64,000 nucleotides of DNA from Membranipora membranacea (Eukaryota; Bryozoa; Gymnolaemata; Cheilostomatida; Membraniporidae): positions 17,980,001-18,044,000 of the forward strand of contig OU612065.1 of NCBI GenBank assembly GCA_914767715.1, given 5' to 3'. Under the pieces are notes generated by a model that ran no database searches, had not been told where the DNA came from, and saw nothing but the letters and a program-made list of their open reading frames with translations. Shown in pieces: positions 1 to 12,059 of this stretch (position 1 is its first letter; every line of letters starts with the position of its first letter). Position numbers and translations under genes: made by a program.

Positions 1-112
1 TAACACAAGTACACAAAGTTAAGCTGGAGAGATTATTCAGTCAGTTCAGTCAGACCACACTATGACAGTTTTGTTTTTTAAATTAATTTGGTATTCTCTG
101 TAATATGTCTTT

Positions 113-1722
113 TTGTGATAAATGATACATTGGAAACCTTTAATACGCAATAACTTGATGAAGTTGCACAGCTGCTTAAATACAATGTAGTTGATAGTCA
201 GCTGAGATGATGCTCTCAGGTAGACTTTTCAGGTCACACCAGCTTATGTGAAATAGAATGGGTTGTGGCTTCAATGATTGCTCCACTGTAATGGATTTAA
301 GATAATATAATAAAAGAAAATAATAAAACAGATCATATTTATAAGATAAGTAGTAGAAGCAAAAGTAATCATGAAATAAAAACATACATACTGCACTGCA
401 ATGACTAAGAAATACGGATAATAATTTATGAGTAATTTGAAAGCCTCTGGTTGTTCGGCGAGTTTAGTCCGCAGACCTCACATTTAACTCCTTCAGTGAT
501 GTCATCTCTCCTATTCTACATCTAGTTGGATTATGTTTGGATTTACTTTTTCAATATAAAAATAAAGATGTAGAGAAAAAGTATCTGAATAAGGCAAATT
601 ATTTTCAATACTAAACAAAACCGTATGGTTTATATTACATAAATTATGATAAATGATACATTGGAAACCTTTAATACGCAATAACTTGATGAATTGCACA
701 GCTGCTAAAATACAATGTAGTTGATAGTCAGCTGAGATGATGCTCTCTGGTAGACTTATCAGGTCACAGCAGCTCATGTGAAATAGAATGGGTTGTGGCT
801 TCAATGATTGCTCCACTGTAATGGATTTAAGATAATATAATAAAAGAAAATAATAAAACAGATCATATTTATAACATTAGTAGAAGAAAAAGTAATCATG
901 AAATGAAAACATACATACTGCACTGCAATGACTAAGAAAGACGGATAATAACTTATGAGTAATTTGAAAGCCTCTGGTTGTTCGGCGAGTTTAGTCCGCA
1001 GACCTCACATTTAACACCTTCAGTGATGTCATCTCTCCTATTCTACATCTAGTTGGATTATGTTTGGATTTACTTTTTCAATATAAAAATAAAGATGTAG
1101 AGAAAAAGTATCTGAATATATTATCTGAATAAGGCAAATTATTTTCAATACTAAACAAAACCGTATGGTTTATATTACATAAATTATGATAAATGATACA
1201 TTGGAAACCTTTAATACGCAATAACTTGATGAATTGCACAGCTGCTTAAATACAATGTAGTTGATAGTCAGCTGAGATGATGCTCTCAGGTAGACTTTTC
1301 AGGTCACACCAGCTCATGTGAAATAGAATGGGTTGTGGCTTCAATGATTGCTCCACTGTAATGGATTTAAGATAATATAATAAAAGAAAATAATAAAACA
1401 GATCATATTTATAACATAAGTAGTAGAAGTAAAAGTAATCATGAAATAAAAACATACATACTGCACTGCAATGACCAAGAAATACGGATAATAATTTATG
1501 AGTATTTTGAAAGCCTCTGGTTGTTCGGCGAGTTTAGTCCGCAGACCTCACATTTAACTCCTTCAGTGATGTCATCTCTCCTATTCTACATCTAGTTGGA
1601 TTATGTTTGGATTTACTTTTTCAATATAAAAATAAAGATGTAGAGAAAAAGTATCTGAATATATTATCTGAATAAGGCAAATTATTTTCAATACTAAAGA
1701 AAACCGTATGGTTTATATTACA
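113..1722. repeat. Three tandem ~530-540 bp units
   Basis: Units begin near 113, 643 and 1183, each opening with TGATAAATGATACATTGG and ending just after the motif ACCGTATGGTTTATATTAC. The second and third units share a short insertion (an extra TATTATCTGAA near 1115 and 1655) that the first lacks. By eye they differ at only a few percent of positions, far less than the rest of the array, so this is the youngest expansion. Each unit contains one type-1 and one type-2 LRR segment on the minus strand. Confidence 0.85.
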
Positions 1723-2522
1723 TAAATTATAACAAAAGATTATTTGCATTGTCGAAATAAGAAATACTGAGCTGAATCCCAAATCAAGGACAGCGTACAG
1801 GGTAGAAAATCATACTATCAGAGTATTGTGTTTGGCATCAAAGCCCCTGATAGTCTATCAAATATAGACCACAGTTTCTCACATAACTTCTCTAGTGTCT
1901 TCATTTCTCCTATTCTACATTCTAGTTAGATTTATGAGTGGAATAGCTGAGATTTGCATTGTCTACAAAAATCATATAACATAAATATTATCTGAATATA
2001 AGGCAAGTTATTTTTTTATTACTAAACAAAACAGTATGGTGTGTGTGTCACCTATGCTAACAAAAGATTATTTGTATTGTGGAAATAGAAATACGGACCT
2101 GAATCCCAAATCAATGGCAGGGTGAAAGCTAGAAAACCATACTATCAGAGTATTGTGTTTGAGTTTCAAGTCCCTGCTGTTGAGCAATTATAGACCACAG
2201 TTTCTCACATCTAACTTTTTCAGTGATGTCATCTCTCCTATTTTACATCTAGTTGGATTATCTGTGGAATAGTCGCGATTTGCATTTTCTATATAAAAAA
2301 AATATCACAGAATTATTATCTGAATGTAAAGCAAATTATTTTTAATTCTAAACAAAACAATACAGTGTGTGTCAATATGATAACAAAAGATTATTCGCAT
2401 TGTCGAAATAAGAAATAAGAATCCCAAATCATGGGCATCGTACAAGCTACAAACCTTAATATCAGAGTATTGTGTTTTGTATTATAGTCCCTGATAGTCT
2501 AGCAATTATAGACCACAGTTTC

Positions 2523-2895
2523 TCACATCTAATTTCTTGAGTGTCTTCAGTTTTCCGAACCTGATCTCCCTTATTTGCCCTGATTTCTGGCCAGTGGTTC
2601 GGTTACTGCTCATAAGTTTCAGCTATGAACCACTTGAGAGTGCCACAACAAATATACATGATAGCCCCTCTTCATCACTCAACTTTATGTCAACTGGCAC
2701 ATACAAGCTTGGTTCATTTGTGCAGGTGTTGGCTGTTGGAAGCCTTCACGTTCCAGCACCAGTATCAGCAAATGTGACTTTTTGTTCTATCGAGAAGCCA
2801 AGTGAACTAAAAATGAAACATTTACATACAGTATGTGAAATAATGCTGGGAAAAAAAGAATTCTCATTCCCATCCATTATAGTCATAAAAATCAA
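2523..2895 (-). pseudogene. LRR block with extra N-side domain, copy A
   Basis: On the minus strand this block reads TCTNEPSLYVPVDIKLSDEE, then GLSCIFVVALSSGS, an in-frame TAG, LKLMSSNRTTG, and finally GQIREIRFGKLKTLKKLDVR followed by NCGL. The last part is an LRR; the part before the TAG is not an LRR and I do not recognise it. A second stop lies further upstream (GAGT then TGA). Related copies lie near 6205-6540 and 7905-8195. An open frame on the opposite strand (2537-2932) is the antisense of this block. Confidence 0.5.
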
Positions 2896-5800
2896 AGTTA
2901 TTCAATCTAGTGTCACAAGTATCCGAGGTTAAGTTGGAGAGATTATTCAGTCAGGCAGTTCAGTGAGACCACACTATGACGGTTTGGTTTTTGAAATTAA
3001 TTTTGTATTCCATAAAATGATGAATGATACATTGGAATTTATCAATACGGAATATGGAAGTTGTACAGCTGCCAAAAGTTGATGTTGTTGTTCGATGTCA
3101 GCTGAGATAATGCTCTCTCTGGTAGACTTTTCAGGTCACAGCAGCTCATGTGAAACAGAATGGGTTGTGGCTTCAACGATTGTTTTTCTGTAAATGATTA
3201 AACGTAATAAAATAATAAAACAAAATAAAAAACCATATCATATTTAAACATAACAGTAAGAGTGAAGTAAACAAGAAATAAAGACATATGTACAGCAATC
3301 AAATGAATATAAAAAAAACTGCTGGGATAATTTATGGGTCATTTTGTTAGCCAGCACTTCGGCATTAAAGCCTCTGATAGTTCAGCAATTAGTATAGACG
3401 CAGTTTCTCACATCTAACACCTTCAGAGATGTGAGCCTTCCAATCTGCATATGGTCAGGTTATGCATCAATAGTTTCGGTTTATAAAACTATAAAATAAA
3501 AAGATAACATAAATATAATCTGAAAACAAGAAATATTATTTGCAAAAATAACCAAAACAGAAAGACTTTCGCGTTGTCAAAATAAGAAATAACAAGATGG
3601 TTTCCAATGGAGAGGAGACATGCAAAAAAAGCATAAACAACATGCCTTCTTCAATGAAATAATAAATAATTTTTTTTGGGTTATTAATTGGCAGTTTTGT
3701 CAGCCTGCACATTGCGATGAAAGCCCCTGGTGGTTTAGCAAGTTAAGACCACAGACCTCACATCTAACTCCTTCAGTGATGTCAGCTTACATAATCTACA
3801 TCTGGTTAGGTTATGATTGAAATAGTTATGATTTGCATGCTCTATATAAAAAAACAGAACAAAAGTATTACCTGAATAATAGGCAAATTGTTTTTAATAC
3901 TAAACAAAACAATATGGTATGTGTCACATGTTAACAAAAGATTATTCGCATTGTCAAAATAAGAAATACTGGGCTGAATCCCAAATCAAGGACAGTGTAC
4001 AAGCTAGAAAACCAGACTTCTTGAGTGACTTCATCTCTCCTATTCTACATCTAGTTGGATTATCTGTGGAATAGTTGCAATTTGCATTTTCTATATAAAA
4101 AAGATCACAGAAATATTATCTGGATATAAAGCAAATTATTTTAATGCTAAACAAAACAATATAGTGTGTGTCACATACGATAACAAAAGATTATTCGCAT
4201 TGTCGGTGCGAAAATGCTCTCCGGTAGACTTTTCAGGTCACAGCAGCTCATGTGAAACAGAATGGGTTGTGGCTTCAACCATTGTTTTACTGTAAATGAT
4301 TAAAAATAATAAAACAAAATAATAAAACATATAATATTTAAACATAACAGTTAGAGTGAAGTAAACAAGAAGTAAAGACATACATACTGCAATGCAATAA
4401 ATATAAAAAAACTGCTGGGATAATTTATGGGTCATTTTATCAGCCAGCACTTCGGCATTGAAGCCCCTGATAGTTCAGCGATTAGTATATATAGACACAG
4501 TTTCTCACATCTAACACCTTCAGAGATGTGAGCCTTCCGATCTGCATAATGGTCAGGTTATGCATCAATAGTTTCGGTTTATCAAACTATAAAGTAAAAA
4601 ATATAACAGAAATATAATCTAAAAACAAGAAATATGATTTGCAATATTAACCAAAACAGAAAGATTTTCGCATTGTCAAATTAAGAAATCACAAGATAGT
4701 TTCCGATAGAGGAGAGACTTGCAAGATGGAATATAATGAGCTGTCTATCAGCACTACTTACTATAAAGTCATAACAAAAAATGCTGACTACAATGTAATA
4801 GAAATGTGTAATTTTGTTAGCCTGCACATTGCAATGAAAGCCTTTGGTGGTTTAGCAAGTTAAGACTGCAGACCTCGCATATAACCTCTTCAATGATGTC
4901 AGCTTACATAATCTACATCTGGTTAGGTTATGTGTGGAATTGTGGAATCGTTTGTATTTTCTATATATATATAATAAAAAAAAAGATAACATAAAGATTA
5001 CCTGAATATATGGCAAGTGTTGCATATGATAGCAAAATATTATTCGCATTGTTGAAATAAGAAATACTGAGCTGAATCCCAAATCATGGACAGCGTACAA
5101 GCTAGAAAACCATAATATCAGAGTATTGTGTTTGATATTCAAGCCCCTGATAGTCTAGCAACAAAAGATTATTCCCATTGTCGGTGAGAAAATGTTCTCT
5201 GGTAGACTTTTCAGGTCACAGCAGCTCATGTGAAACAGAATGGGTTGTGGCTTCAACGAATGTTTTTCTGTAAATGATTAAACGTAATAAAACAATATAA
5301 TAAAACATATAATATTTAAACATAACAGTTAGAGTGAAGTAAACAAGAAGTAAAGACATACATACTGCAATGCAATAAATATAAAAAAACTGCTGGGATA
5401 ATTTATGGGTCATTTTGTTAGCCAGCACTTCGGCATTAAAGCCCCTGATAGTTCAGCAATAAGTATAGACACAGTTTCTCACATCTAACACCTTCAGAGA
5501 TGTAAGCTTTCCAATCTGCATATGGTCAGATTATGCGTTTAATAGTTTCGGTTCATAAATATATAAAATAAAATAAAAAGATAACAGAAATATAATCTGA
5601 AAACAAGAAATATTATTTGCAAGATTAACCAAAACAGAAAGATTTTCGCGTTGTCAGAATAAGAAATCATAAGATGGTTTCCGATAGAGGAGAGACGTGC
5701 AAGATGGAATATAATGAGCTATCTATCAGTACTACTTACTATAAAAGCATAACAAAAAATGCTCACTACAATGAAATAGAAAGCAAATGTATAATTTTGT

Positions 5801-6204
5801 TAGCCTGCACATTGCAATGAAAACCTTTGGTGGTTTAGCTAGTTTTGGCTGCAAACCTCACATCTAGCTTCTTCAGTGATGTCATCTTTCCTATACTACA
5901 TCTGGTTAGATTATCTGTGGAATAGTTATGATTTGTGTTTTTAATATATATATAAAAAAAAAGATAACAGAAATATTATATGAATATAAGGCAAATTATT
6001 TTTCATTCTTAATGAAACAATATGGTTTGTGTCACATATAATAACAAAATGTTATTCCTATTGTCAAAATAAGAATTACTGAGCTTAATCCCTAATCAAG
6101 GACAGCATACAAGCTAGTAAACCATACTTTCAGAGTAATGTGTTTGGCATTCAAGTCCCTGCTAGTCTAGCAATTATAGACCACAGTTTCTCACATCTAA
6201 CTTC

Positions 6205-6545
6205 TTTAGTGACTTCATTTCTCCTAACCCGATCTCCCTCATTTGCTCTGACTTTTGGCCATTTGTTCAGTTTCTACTCATAGGTTTCAGCTATGAACCA
6301 CTCAAGAGAGCCACATCAAATATACACGACAGCCCCTCTTCATCAGTCAACTTGATGCCGGCTGGCACATGCAAGCTTAGTATGTTTGTGCAGGTGTTGG
6401 CTGTTGGAAGCCTTCACGTTCCGGCACCAGCATGAGCAAATGTGACTTTTGGTTCTTTTGAGTAGCCCAATGAACTAAAAATGAAACAATTACATACAGT
6501 ATGTGAAATAATGCTGGAAAAAAAAGAGTTCTCATTCCCACTCCT
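6205..6545 (-). pseudogene. LRR block with extra N-side domain, copy B
   Basis: This is the second copy of the block described at 2523-2895. The minus strand gives a VTFAHAGAGT segment followed by a stop, then PTANTC, the domain of unknown type, the same in-frame TAG after GS, and the LRR core LGEMKSLKKLDVRNCGL. It carries the same stops as copy A, so it is probably not a functional coding copy. Confidence 0.45.
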
Positions 6546-7904
6546 TTTATCTTATCAAGGTGAAACTTGCGTCAGCTCAACACCTTCAGAGAAGTAAGCC
6601 TCCCAAGCTGATCAGGTAAAATGTCTGATAGTTATACTCGATATGCAAAGTAAACTAAAACATAACTAGAATACAAATCTTATTATTAAAAATAGTCATA
6701 AAAATGAAAGTTATTCAATCCAGTGACACAAGTACCCGAGAGATTATTCGATCAGGCAGTTCAGTTAGACCACACTTTTCGGTTTTGGTTTGGTTTGGTT
6801 TTTGAGATTAATTTGATATTTTATGAAATACATCTTCTAATGATGAATGAAATTATTATTACGGAAGTAGTACAGCTGCTGAAAAATATAATTGTTCGAT
6901 GTCAGCTGAGATAATGCTCTCTCTGGTAGACTTTTCAGGTCACAGCAGCTCAGGTGAAACAGAATGGTTTGTGGCTTCGACGATTGTTTTTCTGTAAATG
7001 ATTAAATGTGATAAAATAAAATAATAAAACAAAATAATAAAACATATCATATTTAAACATAACAGTTAGAGTGAAGTAAACAAGAAGTAAAGACATACAT
7101 ACTGCAATGCAATAAATATAAAAAAACTGCTGGGATAATTTTTGGGTCATTTTGTTTAGCCAGCACTTCGGCGTTAAAGCCCCTGATAGTTCAGCAATTA
7201 CTATAGACACAGTTGCTCACATCTAACACCTTCAGAGATGTAAGCTTTCCAATCTGCATATGGTCAGATTATGCGTTTAATAGTTTTGGTTCATAAAACT
7301 ATAAAATAAAAAGATAACAGAAATATAATCTGAAAACAAGAAATATTATTTGCAATATTAACCAAAACAGAAAGGTTTTCGCATTGTGGAAATAAGAAAT
7401 CAGAAGATGGTTTCCGATAGAGGAGAGACGTGCAAGACTTAATATATTGAGCAATCTATCAGCACCACTATAATAACTTAAAACATGCTCACTACAAAGA
7501 AATAGAAAGCAAATGTATAATTTTGTTAGCCTGCACATTGCAATGAAAGCCATTCGTTGTTTAGCAAGTTAAGGCCGCAAACCTCACATCTAGCTTCTTC
7601 AGTGATGTCATCTTTCCAATTCTACATCTGGTTAGATTATCTGTGGAAAATTTATGATTTGTATTTTTTATATATATATAAAAAAAAGATATTATCTGAA
7701 TATTAAGGCAAGCTATTTTAATTCTAAACAAATCAATATGGTGTGATTCACATATGATAACAACGGATTATTCACATTGACGCAATAAAAAATGTAGAGC
7801 TGAATCCCTAATCAATGACAGCGTACGAGCTAGAAAACTGTAATATCAGAGTATTGTGTTTGATATTCAAGTCCCTGCTAGTCTAGCAATAGACCACAGT
7901 TTCT

Positions 7905-8195
7905 CACATCTAACTTCTTGAGTGTCTTCAGTTCTCCGAACATGATCTCCCTTATTTGCCCTGATTTGTGGCCAGTGGTTCGGTTTCTGCTCATAAGTTT
8001 CAGCTATGAACCACACGAGAGTCCCACAACAAATATACATGATAGTCCCTCTTCATCACTCAACTTGATGTCGGCTGGCACGTAAAAGCTTTGTTCATTT
8101 GTGCAGGTGTGGGCTGTTGGAAGCCTTTGTGTTCTGGCACCAACATGAACAAATGTGACCTTTGGTTCAATTGAGAAGCCCAGTATCGGTATGGA
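7905..8195 (-). pseudogene. LRR block with extra N-side domain, copy C (most open)
   Basis: This is the third copy and the most open one. The minus strand reads GFSIEPKVTFVHVGARTQRL, PTAHTCTNEQSFYVPADIKL, SDEEGLSCIFVVGLSCGS, a TAG, then LKLMSRNRTTGHKSGQIREI and the LRR MFGELKTLKKLDVRNCGLLL. Here the upstream stop of copies A and B is absent (codon CAA instead of TGA). The TAG between the two parts is present in all three copies, so it may be an exon boundary or a true terminus rather than random decay. Confidence 0.45.
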
Positions 8196-8199
8196 GTCC

Positions 8200-9600
8200 G
8201 ATCCAGTTACAAAAGAGGATTTTCATTGATGTAAGGATACAGTCCCCGTGTGAGCGAGTGCCACCTATAAATTAGTGCGTTGCTCTTGACCAATTTTTAA
8301 TTTGCTCAATGATAAATGAAAAACATTTGGCAATCTCTACCTAAAATGAAAAAGTCTATTTGTCAACTTAGTGCCTGAGGCCTGATGGAGTCCACAGAAA
8401 TGCTGTTAGTTCCGACCTAGAACTTACGTGAGTTCATGGTGTTCACATCTAAGCCACTGGTTCACACACGCTCGCAAACATTGAAAGCGCTAACAAAAGT
8501 AAGACTATAGCTGTAGGTTTAGTCAATACTGCAATCTTGCCTGTCACCTGTACAGTGCAGATCATATTGGTCAAAAGATTCTGTGAAATCAGTTTTGTCC
8601 AGATATATTTGTGAACTTTCCATTCAAAGGTATGTCCATGAAAAGTAGTCAATTCATCTACACCCTATCGCTGTTTTCTGAGTCTTCCTCACCAAGACAA
8701 CTATCTCCTGGGTCACCAGGGTGTTGCTTGCTTTTTTTCTGCAACACCAGTGGTTATGGGAATTTGCATTGGTTTTTTTTTTTCTTGTTTAGCGATTGGC
8801 TCGGTGATTTCTTGTCACTTGGATGAACGGTATTCAGGTCAGAGACTTTGGTTCCAATTGTCTTATCTTTTTTTTCACCTCATGCTGTCTTGGATATGAT
8901 TGAGAAAATTGCTTGGACGTCGGAAAAGTCCTCGTTGACGGACTCCGGCACCTTGTATTTACAAAAGTCTGTAGGCTAGCAGACATTTACTGTTTCAGGA
9001 TAGTTGGGTATATTGTCATCATCTAGGAGATCAAGCAGGATACTAGTTGAATCATTTCCTGCCCTTCTATAGGCTGTCTCCATTCATACAACTGAGACTG
9101 TTTTTTTTTTATTTCTGAAGACCATGAATAAAGAGTGCCAGCGGCATCAAAATTTCAAATTACTAAATCTATAAAACCATGCTTGATATGTGTCAGGCTT
9201 TCGATAGCAAGTTTTGTTAAGTTGAAACTATACTTATAATATAATATAATATAATATATGAAGTACAATAATATTACTAAATAAAACATGTTGTAAGATT
9301 ATTGCAAAACATTTTGTTGTGTGGAAGAAGCACTGACTGATTGTAAAGGCTAATGGATGATCAAGAATTTTTTATTTTTCCCTCGCATGTTACTAATAAA
9401 TCAGTATGTCACTTGTAATTTTTGTTTGTTGAAGTTTTCAACGTACGCTTTATCTGAATAAAACCCTTTACACATATTGAACGAACAATCAGTTGATAAG
9501 TTTCAAAAAATGATGTTTTCTTGTTTCAAAGTCACGCCCTCAGATATATAAATAGATACAGAGAGCAAAAAAATACTCAGTTCGTAATCAGAAGGGAGAC
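8200..9600. other. Intergenic, no gene seen
   Basis: I see no convincing coding exon here. The only structure is a short (ATAAT)n microsatellite near 9234-9258. The LRR array ends at about 8200. Confidence 0.6.
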
Positions 9601-9610
9601 ATTCGTGATT

Positions 9611-10128
9611 GTATAGAGAGTTTTCTGAGCTCTTATTTATGCCTCAATTCGGAGTTGTCCTCTCTCCAGTTTGGTACTTTTAACCCAAGCCGCATAGGAA
9701 AAACCTGCTGAAAGAGGGTTATATTGAAAACCGCTTATGTGAGGATAAAAATGATTTTTGATTCAGAGTCTGCTCCATTGAAAACCCTGTGAGCCAAGGG
9801 TTTCCAAATCATGGGAGGCTTGAATGTTTATAAATCTTAATTTTAGTGATGAAACTCATGAAAGATTCTACCAAATTGTCTGCAAAACAGGCAGATAATG
9901 CTATAATTGACTATCCAAATACTAAAATTATTTCCCAAACTTTGTCCATATGAATTTTCAATGTTGCCGATTCTGAATCAAAAATAATTTTTATCCTATG
10001 ATAAGCGGTTTTCAAGATAACCCTTTTTTCAGCACGTTTTTCCTATGCGGCGTGGGTTAAAAGTACCAAACTGGAGAGAGGACAACTCAAAATTGAGGCC
10101 TAAATCAGAGCTCAGAAAACTGTCTATT
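9611..10128. repeat. Foldback element with ~175-bp inverted arms
   Basis: The left arm (about 9611-9785) and right arm (about 9953-10128) are reverse complements at roughly 85-90% identity by eye. Landmarks are TTTTCTGAGCTC, CTCTCTCCAGTTTGGTACTT, GCCGCATAGGAAAAAC, AAAACCGCTTAT and GATTCAGA, in order on the left and mirrored on the right. The spacer is about 170 bp. No coding capacity is visible. It looks like a foldback or MITE-type element, or an inverted duplication; its transcript would form a long hairpin. Confidence 0.8.
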
Positions 10129-10296
10129 AAGTGAGATTTGTAAAGATGACAATCATAATCTGGTTCCAGTGAACTTTTTCGGCACCATAAAAGAAGAGTT
10201 GAAGAACCTGGTGTTAATGTCACACATTTGTGAGCGCTACCTGGTTGGATATCATTTTTTTCGAAAGAAATGACCGCTTTTCAAATGATGCACTTG

Positions 10297-10642
10297 CAGT
10301 GGTGCTCAAATGGAGGCCTGCGGGCCGAATCAGGCCCACCATTTCTTCAATCAGGCCCTTCAGATTTTTAGGCAAAAAAAAATAGTCATAAAATCATAAT
10401 TATGCTCGCAATTACTCAAGTTGACTGACCTAGTTTGTTGTTGTGTATCCTAATGTCAAATAAATATATGTTAATGTAATAAAAGTGATAGCACAATAAG
10501 TGACAATATATATATATTGGTATACTGCTTTTAGTTGCAACAGCCTCTAAAAAATATCTGCAATGTAAATTTCTGGCCCGGCCCTCCAATATTCCTGAAA
10601 TATTGAATCCGGCCCTTTCTCGAAAACATTTGAGCAAGCCTG
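10297..10642. mobile_element. hAT-like non-autonomous element
   Basis: The left end CAGTGGTGCTCAAATG and the reverse complement of the right end, CAGGCTTGCTCAAATG, are imperfect terminal inverted repeats. They are followed by GGCCTGCGGGCC-type and GGCCCGGCCCTCC-type G/C-rich segments typical of old hAT (Charlie-like) elements. The flanks CACTTG and CACTAG are only a partial target-site duplication, so the copy is old or the ends are slightly misplaced. Confidence 0.5.
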
Positions 10643-11355
10643 CACTAGATAGATATCATCATATATCAATATCTAAAGAAGCAGAGGAATACAGCATGCA
10701 GAACACTTATTGTATTATATTATAGTGATTTCATACTGCAACTTGCTGGTTTTTTATCACAACTCTAAGCGCAGATACAATTTGAACATCAGCTGTCATG
10801 TAAGTATAATATATAGTTAGGAAAAGTTGTCAGGAACCATCAAATTTGAGTAGATGTTCTACAAATTATAAATAAAGGAACGGACATTGCTTTTTGCGTG
10901 ATGCGATTCAAAAATTAAAGCCTATGATTTAATATGTGGCAGAGATTTGCTGTTTTCTCTATACCAAGGATATTTTTTATGCCAGTATTTACAACAACAG
11001 ATGGATAAATAAATAAATCCATCCAGATGATTGGGAGTTGTCATACTAATAAAACAATGTGACGACACAATTTACAATTAGAAGTTGCCCTCTCATGGCA
11101 TACTGTTTCTTTGGTAGGTAAGGTAAGAATCATGTCTTAGCTATCAAAAAGAAAAAATTGAAAGCTAAATTAATGAAGAAAACTAAAAACCAGGGAGTTT
11201 AGTGCAAGGAGTGAAAGGGTAGAGACTCAATAGCAGTTCACTGAAGGCCTTCTTGCCATTGAAAACCTTATTTTCCACCTCTCTAAAATATGGCCCTATC
11301 ACATTCAGGAGTTAGCAAGTATTAACTAAGCCTACTCACAGTCACTGTACTAACA

Positions 11356-11426
11356 CCATCCCAGCCTAGGTACGTGTTGGCTCTGATTGGCCCAATCAGA
11401 GCCAACACATACCTAGGCTAGGATGG
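11356..11426. repeat. Near-perfect 35-bp-arm palindrome
   Basis: The arms are CCATCCCAGCCTAGGTACGT plus GTTGGCTCTGATTGG on the left and their reverse complement on the right, with two mismatches around a single central base at 11391. A third, partial copy of the arm (AATCAGAGCCAACACA) lies at about 11453-11468. This is a likely cruciform or foldback end. Confidence 0.8.
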
Positions 11427-11639
11427 GAGTGGGGAGAAGACCCACACCCATCAATCAGAGCCAACACATTGCCTAGCAACAACCATTTGTAGTAGAAGAA
11501 GTGCTAGTACCAAGGAGTCCCTGCTAGTACATAAGGCCTGGGCAAGGGCAACTCCTAAGGACTTGCATGCCTTTACTTTGTTGTCGATATACTAATTTAA
11601 TGTCCAGTATCAACCACTCATACTTATTTAATTCATTGA

Positions 11640-11940
11640 TGAAGGTCCTGGCAATATGGTAAAACCGTTTGTCGATAGGAAGTTCTGGTCATCAACATGT
11701 TTAGGTGGTTTACCAATTGTGTGGGACCTAGTAGCCAGCCACTCGGGGGCCATGGGGTAGGGACTGCTGATGGGGAGGGCATTCCAGTCCTTAGCTGTTG
11801 CCATGAAAAAGCTCTTTTGATGAGACTTTGAGTTATAGTGAGGGATGGTATATTGTAGAGGTGGTCGTCTGGAGTTCTCGATGGTGGGGGTAAATGGGGT
11901 GAGAAACTCGTTGATGTTTATGGATAACGGTGCTAGTCTT
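11640..11940 (-). mobile_element. LINE remnant (C-terminal end of reverse transcriptase ORF)
   Basis: The minus strand encodes RRPPLQYTIPHYNSKSHQKS followed by FFMATAKDWNALP. The pattern, basic residues, then SFF, then DWNxLP, is the usual C-terminal end of non-LTR retrotransposon ORF2 proteins. No catalytic FADD core is present in the window. The fragment is 5'-truncated and sits next to a large hairpin. Confidence 0.55.
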
Positions 11941-11945
11941 ATGAT

Positions 11946-12055
11946 CACAGGTCTACTCCAAAACCTGGGATTTTGGCAATGTTTGACTGCCCTCCAAAAA
12001 CTCAAGGGGAGCAGTCAAACATTAACGAAATCCCAGGTTTTGGAGTAGACCTGTG
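11946..12055. repeat. Hairpin with ~50-bp arms
   Basis: The left arm (11946-11995) begins CACAGGTCTACTCCAAAACC and the right arm (12006-12055) ends with its reverse complement. They share TCCAAAACCTGGGATTT and AATGTTTGACTGC with a few mismatches and a loop of about 10 bases. It overlaps the N-side of the LINE remnant, so it may be an inverted duplication of that element. Confidence 0.8.
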
Positions 12056-12059
12056 CTTA

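Larger units (their letters stand above)
1..8200 (-). repeat. Array of duplicated, decayed LRR-encoding units
   Basis: This 8-kb block consists of related units at several levels of divergence. Read on the minus strand, two segment types recur. Type 1 has the core CDLKSLPESI, preceded by SLKPQPILFHMS, near 195-275, 725-805, 1265-1345, 3115-3185, 4210-4275, 5190-5262 and 6920-6990. Type 2 has the core IGRLTSLKVLDVRNC or close variants, near 480-530, 1010-1060, 1550-1600, 2210-2260, 2530-2600, 3410-3460, 3765-3810, 4510-4560, 4880-4930, 5480-5530, 5860-5910, 6200-6240, 7220-7260, 7590-7640 and 7905-7960. Both cores fit the leucine-rich-repeat pattern LxxLxxLxLxxC. Good acceptor-like sequences precede several copies (TTACAG before type 1, ATGCAG before type 2). 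Most copies carry stops or 1-2 base shifts just after the core. I infer fragments of a multi-exon LRR gene family, mostly pseudogenised. An active gene using some of these as exons is not excluded. Confidence 0.6.

Noticed and set aside
2537-2932. Plus-strand 131-codon open frame
   Set aside because: It is the antisense of an LRR-containing block that is repeated at 6.2 and 7.9 kb; the protein-like signal is on the minus strand.
1-8200. CRISPR array or simple satellite
   Set aside because: The repeats are long (hundreds of bp), diverged, lack regular spacers and encode LRR-like segments; the DNA is clearly eukaryotic.
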